Assembly: GCA_021324435.1 (NCBI GenBank)
Contig: JAJPIZ010000006.1
Coordinates: 61,309-125,308 of the forward strand
DNA length: 64,000 bases
Direction: 5' to 3'
Source of the DNA: Anaerolineae bacterium
GTDB taxonomy: Bacteria; Chloroflexota; Anaerolineae; Anaerolineales; Villigracilaceae
Below the pieces are notes generated by a model. That model worked only from the letters and a program-made list of their open reading frames with translations. It had not been told where the DNA came from and made no database searches. A program made the translations under genes and the position numbers. This document shows, one piece after another, positions 15,812-25,521 of the stretch; within the stretch, counting starts at the first letter, position 1, and the number at the start of each line of letters is the position of its first letter.

Positions 15812-17151
15812 TTGCCTTTAAAAACTCTTTTCGCGAACTTCTTCGTTATCCGTCGGCCATCGTTGGTCTGTTGGTAATTTTTATTTTGCTTGGCGTGGCC
15901 GTCTATGCTCTGGTCACTATTCCATATAGTGAGGCCATCCGGTTGTGGCGTGGGGGGGAGGATGTTTGGTATCAAAACCCCAAATATGCATCTCCTGAAT
16001 GGTTTAACTTCTTTACGAGCAAGAAGGAGCCTCTTTCCTTTCTGGCCAATACGGCAGATGGAAGCATGACGAAGACCGTCACTTCTAGCACTGCGGACAT
16101 TTCCACTGTGGAAATGACATACTCGTTTGACTATACCTATGATGATTATCCACAGGAAATCATCTTATACTTCTCGCCTAAATTCAACGAGAAACTGCCC
16201 TTTGTTTCGATTGCTTGGTATACCCCGGATGGCAGGAAGATCAGGATTGCAGACATCGCAGTGGATCGCAAATCATCCTATCGTTTTTCCCAGGATCAGA
16301 AACTGCAGAAGAGTCTAAGAAACGAAGATGTTATGCAGGCTCTCTTTGTCGATCCTCATGCAGAGAATCCAACAGTGGTTAAGGGCCAATATAAGCTGGT
16401 AATCAGCGGGACAACCTTCGAAAAGGATTCGGATTTGGACGTTCAATTCGTGTTCCATGGCAAGGTTTATGGTCTGGCCGGAACCGATAAGTATCGCCGC
16501 GATATTCTTCTGCCCTTGTTGTATGGCACGCCTATCGCGCTGGCGTTCGGCTTGCTCGCCGCTTTGGGCACATCGGTCCTGACCATGATCATCGCCGCGA
16601 TTGGTACATGGTATGCAGGCTGGGTGGACGAGCTCATTCAACGCATTACTGAGATCAATCTTGTGCTCCCATTCCTAGCCATTCTGATCATGGTCGGTAC
16701 GTTCTACTCGCGCAGCATCTGGTTGATGTTGGGTGTTACGATCCTCTTGAGTATTTTCTCGGGGCAGATCAAGACCTACCGCGCCATTTTCCTGCAATCC
16801 AAGGAGGCCAGCTACATTGAGGCAGCACGGGCGTATGGCGCTTCGGATCGACGCATTATTTTCAGCTATTTGATCCCGCGCATGATCCCCCTGCTGATCC
16901 CAGCCCTGGTTTCCTCCATCCCCTCTTTCGTCTTCCTTGAAGCCTCTTTGGCGGTCCTCGGCCTCGGTGACCCGGTTCTGCCAACTTGGGGTAAAGTCAT
17001 TGACGATGCAATCACTGATGGAGCCATTTATCGTGGATTGTATTATTGGCCTTTAGAACCGGCTGCCTTGCTTATGTTGACCGGTCTGGGTTTCGCCATG
17101 CTCGGCTTTGCGCTGGACCGCGTTTTCAATCCAAGACTGAGGGATATTTAA
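15808..17151 (+). CDS. ABC transporter permease, DppC/OppC type, with periplasmic insert domain
   Basis: A 447-residue permease, about 150 residues longer than typical DppC. After helix 1 (AIVGLLVIFILLGVAVYALV) there is a large soluble insert, about residues 38-225, rich in beta-like segments (STVEMTYSFDYTYDDYPQEI; GKYK-like GQYKLVISGTTFEKDSDLDV). The standard five-helix core follows (DILLPLLYGTPIALAFGLLA onward) with the EAA motif ASYIEAARAYGASDRRI. The insert would face the outside and could contact the unusual binding protein encoded upstream (inference). Translation is probably coupled through the ATGA overlap. Confidence 0.9.
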   Translation: MIAFKNSFRELLRYPSAIVGLLVIFILLGVAVYALVTIPYSEAIRLWRGGEDVWYQNPKYASPEWFNFFTSKKEPLSFLANTADGSMTKTVTSSTADISTVEMTYSFDYTYDDYPQEIILYFSPKFNEKLPFVSIAWYTPDGRKIRIADIAVDRKSSYRFSQDQKLQKSLRNEDVMQALFVDPHAENPTVVKGQYKLVISGTTFEKDSDLDVQFVFHGKVYGLAGTDKYRRDILLPLLYGTPIALAFGLLAALGTSVLTMIIAAIGTWYAGWVDELIQRITEINLVLPFLAILIMVGTFYSRSIWLMLGVTILLSIFSGQIKTYRAIFLQSKEASYIEAARAYGASDRRIIFSYLIPRMIPLLIPALVSSIPSFVFLEASLAVLGLGDPVLPTWGKVIDDAITDGAIYRGLYYWPLEPAALLMLTGLGFAMLGFALDRVFNPRLRDI

Positions 17152-17154
17152 CTG

Positions 17155-18114
17155 ATGTCACAGAACAATAAACTTCTCCGAATTGAGGGGCTGGTCCTGT
17201 ATTTCAACACCACCCATGGCCCGGTTCAGGCAGTGGATGGAGTAAATTTTGAATTGGAATCGAATCGGGCCGTGGTAGTCTTGGGTGAATCAGGTTGTGG
17301 AAAGAGTTCACTGGCCAAGGCCATCCTGCGCCTCCTGCCTCGCAACGCCGGGACATATTCCGGCCACATCTATCTCGAGGGCCAGGACATCATGGCGTTG
17401 GGCGAGGAAGAATTTCGGCAAAATGTGCGGTGGGCGGCTATTTCCATGGTTCCGCAAGCCGCCATGAACGCGCTCAATCCTGTGATCAGAGTCGGTGAGC
17501 AGGTGGCGGAACCGGCCATTGTTCATCTCGGGGTGGGAAAAGATGAAGCCTATTCTCTGGTCAAGAAGATGTTTCAGCATGTCGGCGTTCCGGAGGATTT
17601 CATCAGCCGGTACCCCTTTGAATTAAGCGGCGGGATGCGCCAACGGGTCGCCATTGCGATGGCACTGGTCACATCTCCCAACTTGATTATTCTGGATGAG
17701 CCGACCTCGGCCCTGGATGTTTTGACGCAGGCCAATATTTTCAATGTATTGAAGCGCCTCAAAAAGGAACTGGGCGTCAGTTTTATCTTGATTACGCACG
17801 ACATTGCCACCTCCAGCGAGTTGGCGGACGATGTGGCCGTGATGTATGCTGGCCAGATCGTTGAAGTCAGTGACGCTCATCGTTTCTTTGCAAAACCCCT
17901 CCATCCCTATTCGCAAAAATTGATGGCCAGTGTGCCGAGACTGCATGGAGATAAAGAGCCGGAGTTCATCACGGGCAGACCGCCCAGCCTGATCGATCTT
18001 CCCAAAGGCTGTCGTTTTGCAGATCGCTGTCCTGCGCGTTTTGAAAAATGCGTTGAAGATCCGCCGGTCATTGAAAAAGATGGTCGTAAAGTTAAGTGCT
18101 GGTTATACGCGTGA
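17155..18114 (+). CDS. ABC transporter ATP-binding protein, DppD/OppD type
   Basis: A 319-residue ATPase subunit. Walker A is GESGCGKSS, the Q-loop region is AISMVPQAAMNALNPV, the signature is ELSGGMRQRVAIAM, Walker B is LIILDEPTSALD and the switch His is in ILITHD. The C-terminal oligopeptide extension carries the Cys cluster CRFADRCPARFEKC...C, which binds a 4Fe-4S cluster in several OppD/DppD proteins. It starts 3 nt after the permease stop and is followed by the partner ATPase, so the cluster forms a B-C-D-F heterodimeric importer. Confidence 0.94.
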   Translation: MSQNNKLLRIEGLVLYFNTTHGPVQAVDGVNFELESNRAVVVLGESGCGKSSLAKAILRLLPRNAGTYSGHIYLEGQDIMALGEEEFRQNVRWAAISMVPQAAMNALNPVIRVGEQVAEPAIVHLGVGKDEAYSLVKKMFQHVGVPEDFISRYPFELSGGMRQRVAIAMALVTSPNLIILDEPTSALDVLTQANIFNVLKRLKKELGVSFILITHDIATSSELADDVAVMYAGQIVEVSDAHRFFAKPLHPYSQKLMASVPRLHGDKEPEFITGRPPSLIDLPKGCRFADRCPARFEKCVEDPPVIEKDGRKVKCWLYA

Positions 18115-18128
18115 GCCGGAGCATGAGC

Positions 18129-19154
18129 ATGGTTACTGATACAAGATCAAAAGTTGTGAAGGGTGAAGCGGAAGGCGCCAGAAAAGTTTTACTTTCCATT
18201 GACGACCTTCACGTTTGGTTTGAGCTGCGTCGCTTCGGTTTTGGTCACGCTGGATACGTAAAAGCAGTGGACGGAGTTACCTTCGACGTTCATAGCGGCG
18301 AGACGATTGCCGTGGTCGGCGAAAGCGGCTGTGGAAAGTCCAGCCTGATGAAGACCATCCTTGGCCTTTATAAACCCACGCGCGGCAAAGTGATATTCGA
18401 TGGAAAGAACCTGAGCGAACTCGATTCGGCCGGAATGCACTGGTATCATACACGCGTCGGGTATGTGCAACAGGATCCCTACGGTGCTTTGCCTCCTTTT
18501 ATGACGATTGAGAGAATCCTGGAAGAGCCTTTGATTGTCGGCGGCGTCAAGAAGAAGGAGGAACGCGAGCAACGCGTCCGCAGGGCGATGGAAGAAGTCA
18601 AGCTAAGCCCGGTCGCTGATTTTCTTCCCAAATTCCCGCACATGTTGAGCGGCGGGCAGCAACAACGCGTCGTGATTGCGCGTTCCATGATTATGGAACC
18701 CAAATTCCTCGTGGCCGACGAACCGGTGTCCATGCTGGATGCCTCGGTGCGCGTGGAGATTCTCAAACTCCTGCGCGGCTTGCAGGAATCTCACCACCTT
18801 TCGGTAATTTACATCACCCACGATCTCTCCACGGTGAGTTATTTCTCTGAGCGCATTTTTGTGATGTACGCGGGCAATCTCGTGGAAAAAGCCAAAGTGC
18901 GCCAGGTGCTTGATAACCCACTGCACCCCTACACCATGGCTTTGCTCACCGGCACCTCCGAGCCGGATGCCAAGAACGCAGAGACCTTCAAAGAGATTCC
19001 GCCCGGCGAGCCGCCGAGCCTCGTCAATCCGCCAAGTGGATGCCGCTTCCATCCGCGTTGCTCGAAGATGATCAAAGGCCTGTGCGAGATCGAAGAACCG
19101 CCGGATTTTGAACCCGAGCCGGGTCATCTGGTGGCATGCTGGTTGTACAAATAG
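18129..19154 (+). CDS. ABC transporter ATP-binding protein, DppF/OppF type
   Basis: A partner ATPase of 341 residues from the chosen ATG. Walker [11 protein letters not shown]-loop VGYVQQDPYGALPP, signature MLSGGQQQRVVIARSM, Walker B FLVADEPVSMLD, switch IYITHD, and the C-terminal CRFHPRCSKMIKGLC motif. Start choice: the frame is open from a GTG at 18096, but GGAG at 18118-18121 is correctly spaced for the ATG at 18129. A GTG at 18111 overlapping the previous stop (GTGA) is a second possibility. Some residues before about 30 are non-conserved. Confidence 0.92.
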   Translation: MVTDTRSKVVKGEAEGARKVLLSIDDLHVWFELRRFGFGHAGYVKAVDGVTFDVHSGETIAVVGESGCGKSSLMKTILGLYKPTRGKVIFDGKNLSELDSAGMHWYHTRVGYVQQDPYGALPPFMTIERILEEPLIVGGVKKKEEREQRVRRAMEEVKLSPVADFLPKFPHMLSGGQQQRVVIARSMIMEPKFLVADEPVSMLDASVRVEILKLLRGLQESHHLSVIYITHDLSTVSYFSERIFVMYAGNLVEKAKVRQVLDNPLHPYTMALLTGTSEPDAKNAETFKEIPPGEPPSLVNPPSGCRFHPRCSKMIKGLCEIEEPPDFEPEPGHLVACWLYK

Positions 19155-19160
19155 ATTCAC

Positions 19161-19355
19161 ATGCGTCCCTGGCATTTAATTCTTATTGGTTTCCTGCTTT
19201 CTGTGCTGGGATGGGTATTGCCGTTTCTCATGGTCATTCATGTGATCACGTCCACGTTCTTCTTGAACTTTTTCGCCTACACTGCCTCTCTCATCGGTTT
19301 CTTTCTTGGAATCATAGGGGCGTCACGCTACATTCAGGAACGCAAAAAACGATGA
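19161..19355 (+). CDS. Small two-helix membrane protein
   Basis: A 64-residue protein that is almost entirely two transmembrane helices (LILIGFLLSVLGWVLPFLMV and a second, ASLIGFFLGIIGASRY) with a basic tail RKKR. It starts 6 nt after the ATPase stop and ends just before a terminator, so it is the last gene of the first transporter operon. The function is unknown. It could be a membrane accessory of the transporter, but small hydrophobic proteins of this type are widespread. Confidence 0.65.
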   Translation: MRPWHLILIGFLLSVLGWVLPFLMVIHVITSTFFLNFFAYTASLIGFFLGIIGASRYIQERKKR

Positions 19356-19387
19356 CCAGACGCTTGTGAGAACGGCAAGGATGAGAT

Positions 19388-19419
19388 AGGATTCGGGTCA
19401 CATAGCCCGAATCCTTTTT
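19388..19419 (+). terminator. Terminator of the first transporter operon
   Basis: A perfect 10-bp stem AGGATTCGGG / CCCGAATCCT with an 8-nt loop, followed by TTTTT. Confidence 0.85.
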
Positions 19420-19446
19420 CTTTGACCTTTCATCAAGGAGCGCCTC

Positions 19447-21390
19447 ATGTCCGGGACCCATGGCCGGTTTCGCAAACTCATTGTTTTTCTCAGCCTTTCG
19501 TTTCTTCTGCTTTCTTCATGCAGTTTGAAATCGCGAACATCATCTGTAACTTCCACACCCAAGCCAACGCTGACGCCTGTGGTTACGTCCACGTCCGCGG
19601 TGCTGCGCGTGTTAACCGTCTGCCTGGGCGAAGAGCCGAATACGTTGTACCCGTTCGGAGGTCCGAATGATGCGGCGCAGAGCGTCCTCGCCGCGATCTA
19701 CGATGGTCCATTCGATACGATCAGTTACGATTATCAGCCCGTCATCCTGAAACAAATGCCGAGCCTCTCGAACGGCGATGTGCAGATCAAGCCCATTGCT
19801 GTGACTGCTGGCAGGGCGATCATTGATGCGGACGGCAACCTGACCGCGCTGGCTGTGGGCACGCGTGTGCGTCCATCCGGTTGCCGCGCGGATGGATGCG
19901 TCCTCACGTACGACGGCGTCAGCCCTCTGCAAATGGATCAGATGATCGTCACGTTTCGGATGCGCTCCGATATCACCTGGTCGGACGGCACGCCGGTGAC
20001 GGCAGATGATTCGGTTTATGGTTATCAACTTGCCGCGGACAAGAACACGCCCGGCTCGAAATTTTTGATTGATCGCACGCAAACCTATGAAGCCGCGGAT
20101 GCAAACAGCACTCAATGGTGGGGCATTCCCGGCTATCTTGATCCGTCTTTCATGACCAACTTCTGGGCGCCCGCGCCCAAACAATCATGGGGTAAATTTT
20201 CTGCCGCGGAACTGCCGCAAATTGATGTGGCTCAGCGCGCGCCGATAGGCTGGGGCCCATACATGATGGAAGATTGGGCGCCGGGTGATCGCATCACGCT
20301 CGTCAAAAACCCATATTATTTCCGCGCCGCGAATGGTTTTCCTAAATTCGATCAACTCGTTTTTCGATTCATCTCCGATCCCAACGCGGCCATCAGCGAA
20401 CTGACTGCCGGACGCTGTGACATCCTTGACCCGAGCGTCCATCTCGATTCACAGATTGCCCTGCTTCAGCAGATGCAGGATGCCGGGATGATCAAAGCCT
20501 CCTTCGCGCCGGGCATGACCATTGAGTGGCTTGGGCTTGGCATCGCGCCGGCCACATACGACGATGGCCGTAATTCCGCCAACGACAGGCCAGACCTCCT
20601 CGCCGACCCGCGCACGCGTCAGGCCATTGCGCTTTGCCTCGACCGTCAGCAGGTGGTGAATACAGTTTTGTTCGGTCAAACCTCTGTGCCCGCTTCGTTT
20701 GTCCCGTCGGATCATCCGCTCTACGATGCCAGTGTTGCTTCTTATAAATTCGATCCAGGCGCGGGCATTGCGCTTCTCGAGCAAGTTGGCTGGCGCGATC
20801 TGGATGGCAATCCATCCACGCCGCGCGTTGCTGTCACGGTCAAAGGCGTGCAAGCCGGCACGCCGCTCATGCTGAATTATTATTCCACCCCCGCGGTTCA
20901 ACGCAGACAGGTGGCCGAGATTCTCTCCAAGTCTCTGGGTCAATGCGGCATTGGCACGAACATTCAATACTATGCACAGAACGATCTCTACGCGCCCGGC
21001 CCGGTCGGCTTGTTGTTTGGCCGCCGCTTTGATCTCATTGAATACGCCATGTCCACTGACAGCGTTCAGCCGCCATGCGATTGGTTCACCAGCGATGAAA
21101 TTCCCAACGCTCTCAATCATTGGGTCGGCACCAATGTGAGCGGCTATAAAAATCCAGCGTATGATGCGGCCTGTCGCGCCGCGCATCTGGCTTTGCCCGG
21201 CGAGCAAAATTATGCTGATGCTTATCATCAGGCCCAAACCATTTTTGCAAACGATCTCCCGTCCATTCCGCTTTACTATCGTTTGAGAGTGGCGGTCGCG
21301 CGTGCGGAGGTCTGCCATTTCGATCTTGATCCAAGCGCCAATCCGATGTGGAACGTGGAAGCCTACGATATGGGGCAGGACTGCAAATAG
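19447..21390 (+). CDS. Extracellular solute-binding lipoprotein, family 5 (conventional order)
   Basis: A 647-residue lipoprotein with N-terminal signal FLSLSFLLLSSC and lipobox LSSC. The family 5 fold is in the usual order: LRVLTVCLGEEPNTLYPFGG at the start, ITWSDGTPVTADDSVYGY, GWGPYMMEDW, LVKNPYYF, AELTAGRCDIL-type SELTAGRCDIL, DPRTRQAIALCLDRQQVV, and a C-terminal DLPSIPLYYRLRVAVAR. It would capture peptides or similar solutes outside the membrane. The ATG has AAGGAG upstream. It overlaps the next binding-protein gene by one base (TAGTG), so the two are co-translated. Confidence 0.9.
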   Translation: MSGTHGRFRKLIVFLSLSFLLLSSCSLKSRTSSVTSTPKPTLTPVVTSTSAVLRVLTVCLGEEPNTLYPFGGPNDAAQSVLAAIYDGPFDTISYDYQPVILKQMPSLSNGDVQIKPIAVTAGRAIIDADGNLTALAVGTRVRPSGCRADGCVLTYDGVSPLQMDQMIVTFRMRSDITWSDGTPVTADDSVYGYQLAADKNTPGSKFLIDRTQTYEAADANSTQWWGIPGYLDPSFMTNFWAPAPKQSWGKFSAAELPQIDVAQRAPIGWGPYMMEDWAPGDRITLVKNPYYFRAANGFPKFDQLVFRFISDPNAAISELTAGRCDILDPSVHLDSQIALLQQMQDAGMIKASFAPGMTIEWLGLGIAPATYDDGRNSANDRPDLLADPRTRQAIALCLDRQQVVNTVLFGQTSVPASFVPSDHPLYDASVASYKFDPGAGIALLEQVGWRDLDGNPSTPRVAVTVKGVQAGTPLMLNYYSTPAVQRRQVAEILSKSLGQCGIGTNIQYYAQNDLYAPGPVGLLFGRRFDLIEYAMSTDSVQPPCDWFTSDEIPNALNHWVGTNVSGYKNPAYDAACRAAHLALPGEQNYADAYHQAQTIFANDLPSIPLYYRLRVAVARAEVCHFDLDPSANPMWNVEAYDMGQDCK

Positions 21391-23348
21391 TGACTCGTTC
21401 GCGACATGTACTGGCCGCGCTGGTTCTGATTCTGCTCGCCTCTTGCGCGGGACCCACAGCGGCCCCGACCCCAACAGCCTTTTCCAAAACTGACACAAAT
21501 CCTGTTACCCGCGCATCCGAGATTCGCTTCGCGCTGATCGGCGAAGTGACCGATGTGAACGTGTGGGCTTTGTTCGATTCAAAAGGATATTCGTACAACA
21601 ATTACGCGGTGCGCAATGAATACTGGCCGAGGCTCTATCATCTCTCCATCCCGGATCGAAATTTTGAGCCGATGGCCGCCAGCGACATGCCCTCCGCCGT
21701 CTATGATGATGTAGATTATTTCACAGCCACGGCTCCGCTTCGATCCGATTTAAAGTGGACGGATGGTTCTCCATTCACCGCAGAGGATGTGGCTTTCACG
21801 GTCAACACAGCTCTTGCTTTCCGCCTCGGCTTTGACTGGCGCGATTATTACAACCCCGATTATCTCGATCACGCCGAAGCCGTTGACGCGAGCACAGTCC
21901 GATTCTTTTTCAAGAAGCACCCGAACGTAGGTGTGTGGCAGTATGGCGCATTGCAAGGTCCCATTGTTCAAAAAGCATACTGGTCTGCAAAAGTGGCTGA
22001 AGCCGCAGCTTCGCTCCCTCCGAGTGATCTGGCTTTACAAATTGAAAAGTTGAAGGTCAAAGTGGATGACCTTCAACAAAAAGTGAACGCTCTGAATCTG
22101 TCCATTGCCTCCACGCCTATGACGCCGGATGAGGCCAGACAGGCTCAAGCCGCGCTGACGCGTCAGCAGGGCGATCTCAACGAAGCCAACAACGATCTCG
22201 TCAAGGCGCAATCGGATTATGATTCTGCCATGAATGCCGCGCGCGAATCATTGTACGCGCTGGATGATAAAGATGAACCAACACTGGGAAATTGGATGCC
22301 CGATGGCGAAGCAAATGGGGTTTGGGCGAACAAAGTCAACCCGGCGCATCCGTTTGGTGAGCCGAAGTTTGAGAGAGCTACCTATCAAGAATTTGCAAAT
22401 GAAGATGAAGTTTCTAGAGCACTAAAACAAGGTGATGAGATAAATATTATCTTGCCAAACCTTGAGGCGATTCCGGATATTCGACTCCCAAGTGGATTTG
22501 CATTTAGCCCATACTTCGATAACAATACCTATTACCTCGTATTTAATATCGCTAATTCTGAGATCATTGACTTGGCGCTTCGGCAAGCAATTGCTTGCAT
22601 TACTTGGATACCCAATAGGGGTAATTCGGTATCAAACAGGAACTTTATTAATTGGAATAATCAATTCTGGCTTAATCCAACAGCAAAAGCGCCTTGCACA
22701 GACTTGGGTGACAGTAGCCTTTGGAAGACGAAGGAGAGATTGCAGTTGGCTGTCCAAACTCTTAAGTCCGCAGGTTATTCATGGGAAGTTGAGCCTGCAT
22801 GGAACGAAAAGGCAAATGAGGGAATACCCGGAAAAAGACTTGTTTCGCCAAATGGCAAACCTTTACCTGACTTCCTATTGCTTAGTCTTTCCAAAGAATA
22901 TGATGAGATGGAAAGCCTTGAGGCAGGCTACAAAATGAAAATGGCCAACTTGCTTGGTGTTTCGCTGGCAGTGAAATATGTAAATCCTGAAGAACTCCGT
23001 TATGCTGTCTTTGCCGGTCATCAATATGACATGGCGATCCTCGGCTGGCGCGTGAGCGAGTATCCCGGCTATCTGTGCGATTGGTTCGGGGACGGGAATC
23101 CGTTTGGGTATCACAGCGACCGCCTCCAGTCCGCGTGTGAGGCGTTGAATTCCACCAGCGATCTGGATCAGGCGCGTCAGCAGGTCTTCGAGATTCAATC
23201 TATTCTTGCCCAAGACGTGCCTTTCACTCCATTGTATTCAGGCATGGCCTATGACGTGTACCGCAATATCACCTACCCGTTCGATTCTGTGCCCGGCGGC
23301 CTGAGCGGAGTCTATGGCGCGCCGTCTTTGGCACTCCCCGCGCCATAA
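21390..23348 (+). CDS. Extracellular solute-binding lipoprotein with coiled-coil insert
   Basis: A 652-residue family 5 binding lipoprotein. The GTG at 21390 starts VTRSRHVLAALVLILLASC, giving a signal peptide and lipobox LLASC. An earlier in-frame GTG at 21348 would precede it with non-signal sequence. Fold markers: LKWTDGSPFTAEDVAFTVN; then about residues 210-290 form a heptad-rich coiled coil (QIEKLKVKVDDLQQKVNALN; QQGDLNEANNDLVKAQSDYD), which is absent from normal family members; then LALRQAIACI and QDVPFTPLYSGMA. DNA from about 22380 to 22985 is visibly AT-richer than either flank, suggesting mosaic origin. Confidence 0.87.
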   Translation: MTRSRHVLAALVLILLASCAGPTAAPTPTAFSKTDTNPVTRASEIRFALIGEVTDVNVWALFDSKGYSYNNYAVRNEYWPRLYHLSIPDRNFEPMAASDMPSAVYDDVDYFTATAPLRSDLKWTDGSPFTAEDVAFTVNTALAFRLGFDWRDYYNPDYLDHAEAVDASTVRFFFKKHPNVGVWQYGALQGPIVQKAYWSAKVAEAAASLPPSDLALQIEKLKVKVDDLQQKVNALNLSIASTPMTPDEARQAQAALTRQQGDLNEANNDLVKAQSDYDSAMNAARESLYALDDKDEPTLGNWMPDGEANGVWANKVNPAHPFGEPKFERATYQEFANEDEVSRALKQGDEINIILPNLEAIPDIRLPSGFAFSPYFDNNTYYLVFNIANSEIIDLALRQAIACITWIPNRGNSVSNRNFINWNNQFWLNPTAKAPCTDLGDSSLWKTKERLQLAVQTLKSAGYSWEVEPAWNEKANEGIPGKRLVSPNGKPLPDFLLLSLSKEYDEMESLEAGYKMKMANLLGVSLAVKYVNPEELRYAVFAGHQYDMAILGWRVSEYPGYLCDWFGDGNPFGYHSDRLQSACEALNSTSDLDQARQQVFEIQSILAQDVPFTPLYSGMAYDVYRNITYPFDSVPGGLSGVYGAPSLALPAP

Positions 23349-23397
23349 TAGGATTTCTTTGCTATAATCAGGCGCAATCCACAACGAGGAGTCAACT

Positions 23398-24435
23398 GTG
23401 GCTAAGACGAAGACGAAGTCTGATAAGAAACCTTTGCTGGAAGTGAAGAATCTCAAGACCCATTTCTTTACCGAAGATGGGGTGGTCCACGCCGTGGACG
23501 GCGTGGACTTTGTGGTTTATCCCGGTGAAATCCTCGGCCTGGTGGGGGAATCGGGTTGCGGCAAAAGCGTGACGTCGCTCTCGATCATGCGCCTGATCTC
23601 TCTGCCCGGCAGGATTCTCGAAGGCGAAATTTTATTGGATGGGACCGACCTGCTGGAACTCTCGGAAGAGGAGATGATGAAGGTGCGCGGCAACCGCATC
23701 TCCATGATCTTCCAACAGCCGCAGACCGCATTGAACCCGGTCTTCCGTGTGGGCGATCAGATCGCTGAAGTGTTGAGCATTCATCAGGATTTCGGAAAAG
23801 AGGCCGGACAAAAGCGCGCAGTCGAACTGCTGAAAATGGTCGGCATCCCGGATGCAGAGCGGCGCGCTCAGGCGTTTCCGCATGAACTTTCGGGCGGTAT
23901 GGCCCAGCGTGTGATGATCGCCATGGGGCTGGCCTGTGTCCCGGAACTGTTGATCGCTGATGAACCGACGACGGCCCTCGACGTGACCATTCAAGCGCAA
24001 ATCTTGGACCTGATGCTGGAAATGCGCGAGAAGATGGGCACGTCGGTCATTTTAATTACCCACGATCTGGGCGTGATCGCCGAGATGGCTGAACGCGTAG
24101 CGGTCATGTATGCCGGTGAGATTGTGGAGCAGGCGGCGGTTGGTGAACTGTTCGATCATCCGCTTCATCCATACACACAAGGTCTCATCGGTTCCATCCC
24201 GATTCTCGGAAAAGTCAAAGATAAATTGGATGTCATCCCTGGAAATGTTCCCAACTTAATTGACCTGCCCAAAGGATGCCGTTTCGCGCCACGTTGTGCG
24301 GCGCGCGTCAAACACGGGCTTAAGATTTGCAACGAGGTGCAACCTGAACTGGAAGAAGTAAAACCCGATCATGTCGTCCGGTGCTGGCTGTATACGAACG
24401 CTGAAGGACACCGCGCTCCATTGAAGGCGCGCTAA
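23398..24435 (+). CDS. ABC transporter ATP-binding protein, DppD/OppD type (second pair)
   Basis: A 345-residue ATPase beginning at GTG ([11 protein letters not shown] in translation) with GAGGAG upstream. Walker [11 protein letters not shown]-loop [14 protein letters not shown], signature [14 protein letters not shown], Walker [13 protein letters not shown], switch ILITHD, and a C-terminal [18 protein letters not shown] motif. It is separated from the lipoprotein by 49 bp containing a TATAAT at 23363-23368 without a good -35, so weak internal initiation is possible. No permease genes accompany this pair. Confidence 0.93.
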   Translation: MAKTKTKSDKKPLLEVKNLKTHFFTEDGVVHAVDGVDFVVYPGEILGLVGESGCGKSVTSLSIMRLISLPGRILEGEILLDGTDLLELSEEEMMKVRGNRISMIFQQPQTALNPVFRVGDQIAEVLSIHQDFGKEAGQKRAVELLKMVGIPDAERRAQAFPHELSGGMAQRVMIAMGLACVPELLIADEPTTALDVTIQAQILDLMLEMREKMGTSVILITHDLGVIAEMAERVAVMYAGEIVEQAAVGELFDHPLHPYTQGLIGSIPILGKVKDKLDVIPGNVPNLIDLPKGCRFAPRCAARVKHGLKICNEVQPELEEVKPDHVVRCWLYTNAEGHRAPLKAR

Positions 24436-24461
24436 ACAAGGGGTCATGGGAGTCGTAAACA

Positions 24462-25463
24462 ATGAGCGATAAATCCACTGTTAAAAAACAACCAGACCTG
24501 ATCGCAGTGCAGAATTTGAAAAAATATTTTCCTGTGCGGGCTGGCGTGATGCAGCGCGTGGTCGCGCACGTGCAGGCTGTGGACGATGTCAGTTTTTCCA
24601 TTAAAAAAGGCGAGACGCTCGGCATGGTGGGCGAGTCGGGCTGTGGCAAGACGACCGTCGGGCGCACCATGCTTCGTCTGATTGAGCCGACCGCCGGGTC
24701 GGTGATTTATGGCGGCAAAGATATTTTCCAACTGAAGAACAACGAACTCAAACTCGTCCGCCGCGATCTGCAGATCATCTTTCAGGACCCCTATGCTTCG
24801 CTCGATCCGCGCGTGCCCATCGGCGAATCAGTGATGGAAGGCCTGCACATTCATAAGATCGGCACACCCAAAGAGCGCGTGGATATTATGATGGAGACGT
24901 TGAAGAAGGTGGGTCTCGAGACCTATCATGCCCGCCGCTTCCCGCACGAATTCTCCGGCGGTCAGCGTCAGCGCATTGGCATTGCGCGCGCTCTGGCCTT
25001 GCGTCCCAAATTCATCGTCTGCGATGAGCCGGTTTCCGCGCTGGATGTTTCCATCCAATCGCAGGTGCTCAATATTTTGAAGGACCTGCAGAGTGAGTTC
25101 GGTCTCACCTATCTATTCATTGCTCACAACTTGAGCGTGGTCGAACACATCTCCGACCGCGTGGCGGTGATGTATCTCGGCAAAATGGTCGAACTGGCCG
25201 ACCGCGATGAGTTGTATCGCAGGCAGTTGCATCCGTACACGCAGGCGCTCATGTCGGCCATCCCCGTTGCCGATCCCAAATTGAAGCGTAAGCGTTTGAT
25301 TCTCAAAGGCGATGTACCCAGCCCGTTGAATCCGCCGAGCGGTTGCCGCTTTCACCCGCGTTGCCCGATTGCCCAGAAGATTTGTGCCGAGAAGGAACCT
25401 GAATTTCGCGAACTGAAACCGGGCCATTTTGCCGCCTGTCATTTTGCTGAAAATTTCCTGTAA
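24462..25463 (+). CDS. ABC transporter ATP-binding protein, DppF/OppF type (second pair)
   Basis: A 333-residue partner ATPase: [20 protein letters not shown] start, Walker [12 protein letters not shown]-loop [15 protein letters not shown], signature [16 protein letters not shown], Walker [13 protein letters not shown], switch LFIAHN, C-terminal [14 protein letters not shown]. It differs clearly from the ATPase at 18129, so it is an old paralogue rather than a recent duplication. With 23398 it may energise the permeases at 14672-17151 or permeases elsewhere. Confidence 0.93.
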   Translation: MSDKSTVKKQPDLIAVQNLKKYFPVRAGVMQRVVAHVQAVDDVSFSIKKGETLGMVGESGCGKTTVGRTMLRLIEPTAGSVIYGGKDIFQLKNNELKLVRRDLQIIFQDPYASLDPRVPIGESVMEGLHIHKIGTPKERVDIMMETLKKVGLETYHARRFPHEFSGGQRQRIGIARALALRPKFIVCDEPVSALDVSIQSQVLNILKDLQSEFGLTYLFIAHNLSVVEHISDRVAVMYLGKMVELADRDELYRRQLHPYTQALMSAIPVADPKLKRKRLILKGDVPSPLNPPSGCRFHPRCPIAQKICAEKEPEFRELKPGHFAACHFAENFL

Positions 25464-25521
25464 ACTTTCGCCTTTATCTTTACCCCTTTTGTGAAAGACC
25501 GACTCGAGTCAATCATTCATC

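Noticed and set aside
20449..21498. A 349-residue antisense frame in the second binding lipoprotein gene
   Set aside because: The opposite strand encodes a good family 5 lipoprotein with start site and signal peptide; the antisense product is Arg/His-rich without domains.
23349..23397. Internal promoter before the second ATPase pair
   Set aside because: A TATAAT at 23363 is present but no acceptable -35 lies at 16-18 nt, so it is mentioned only in the gene note.
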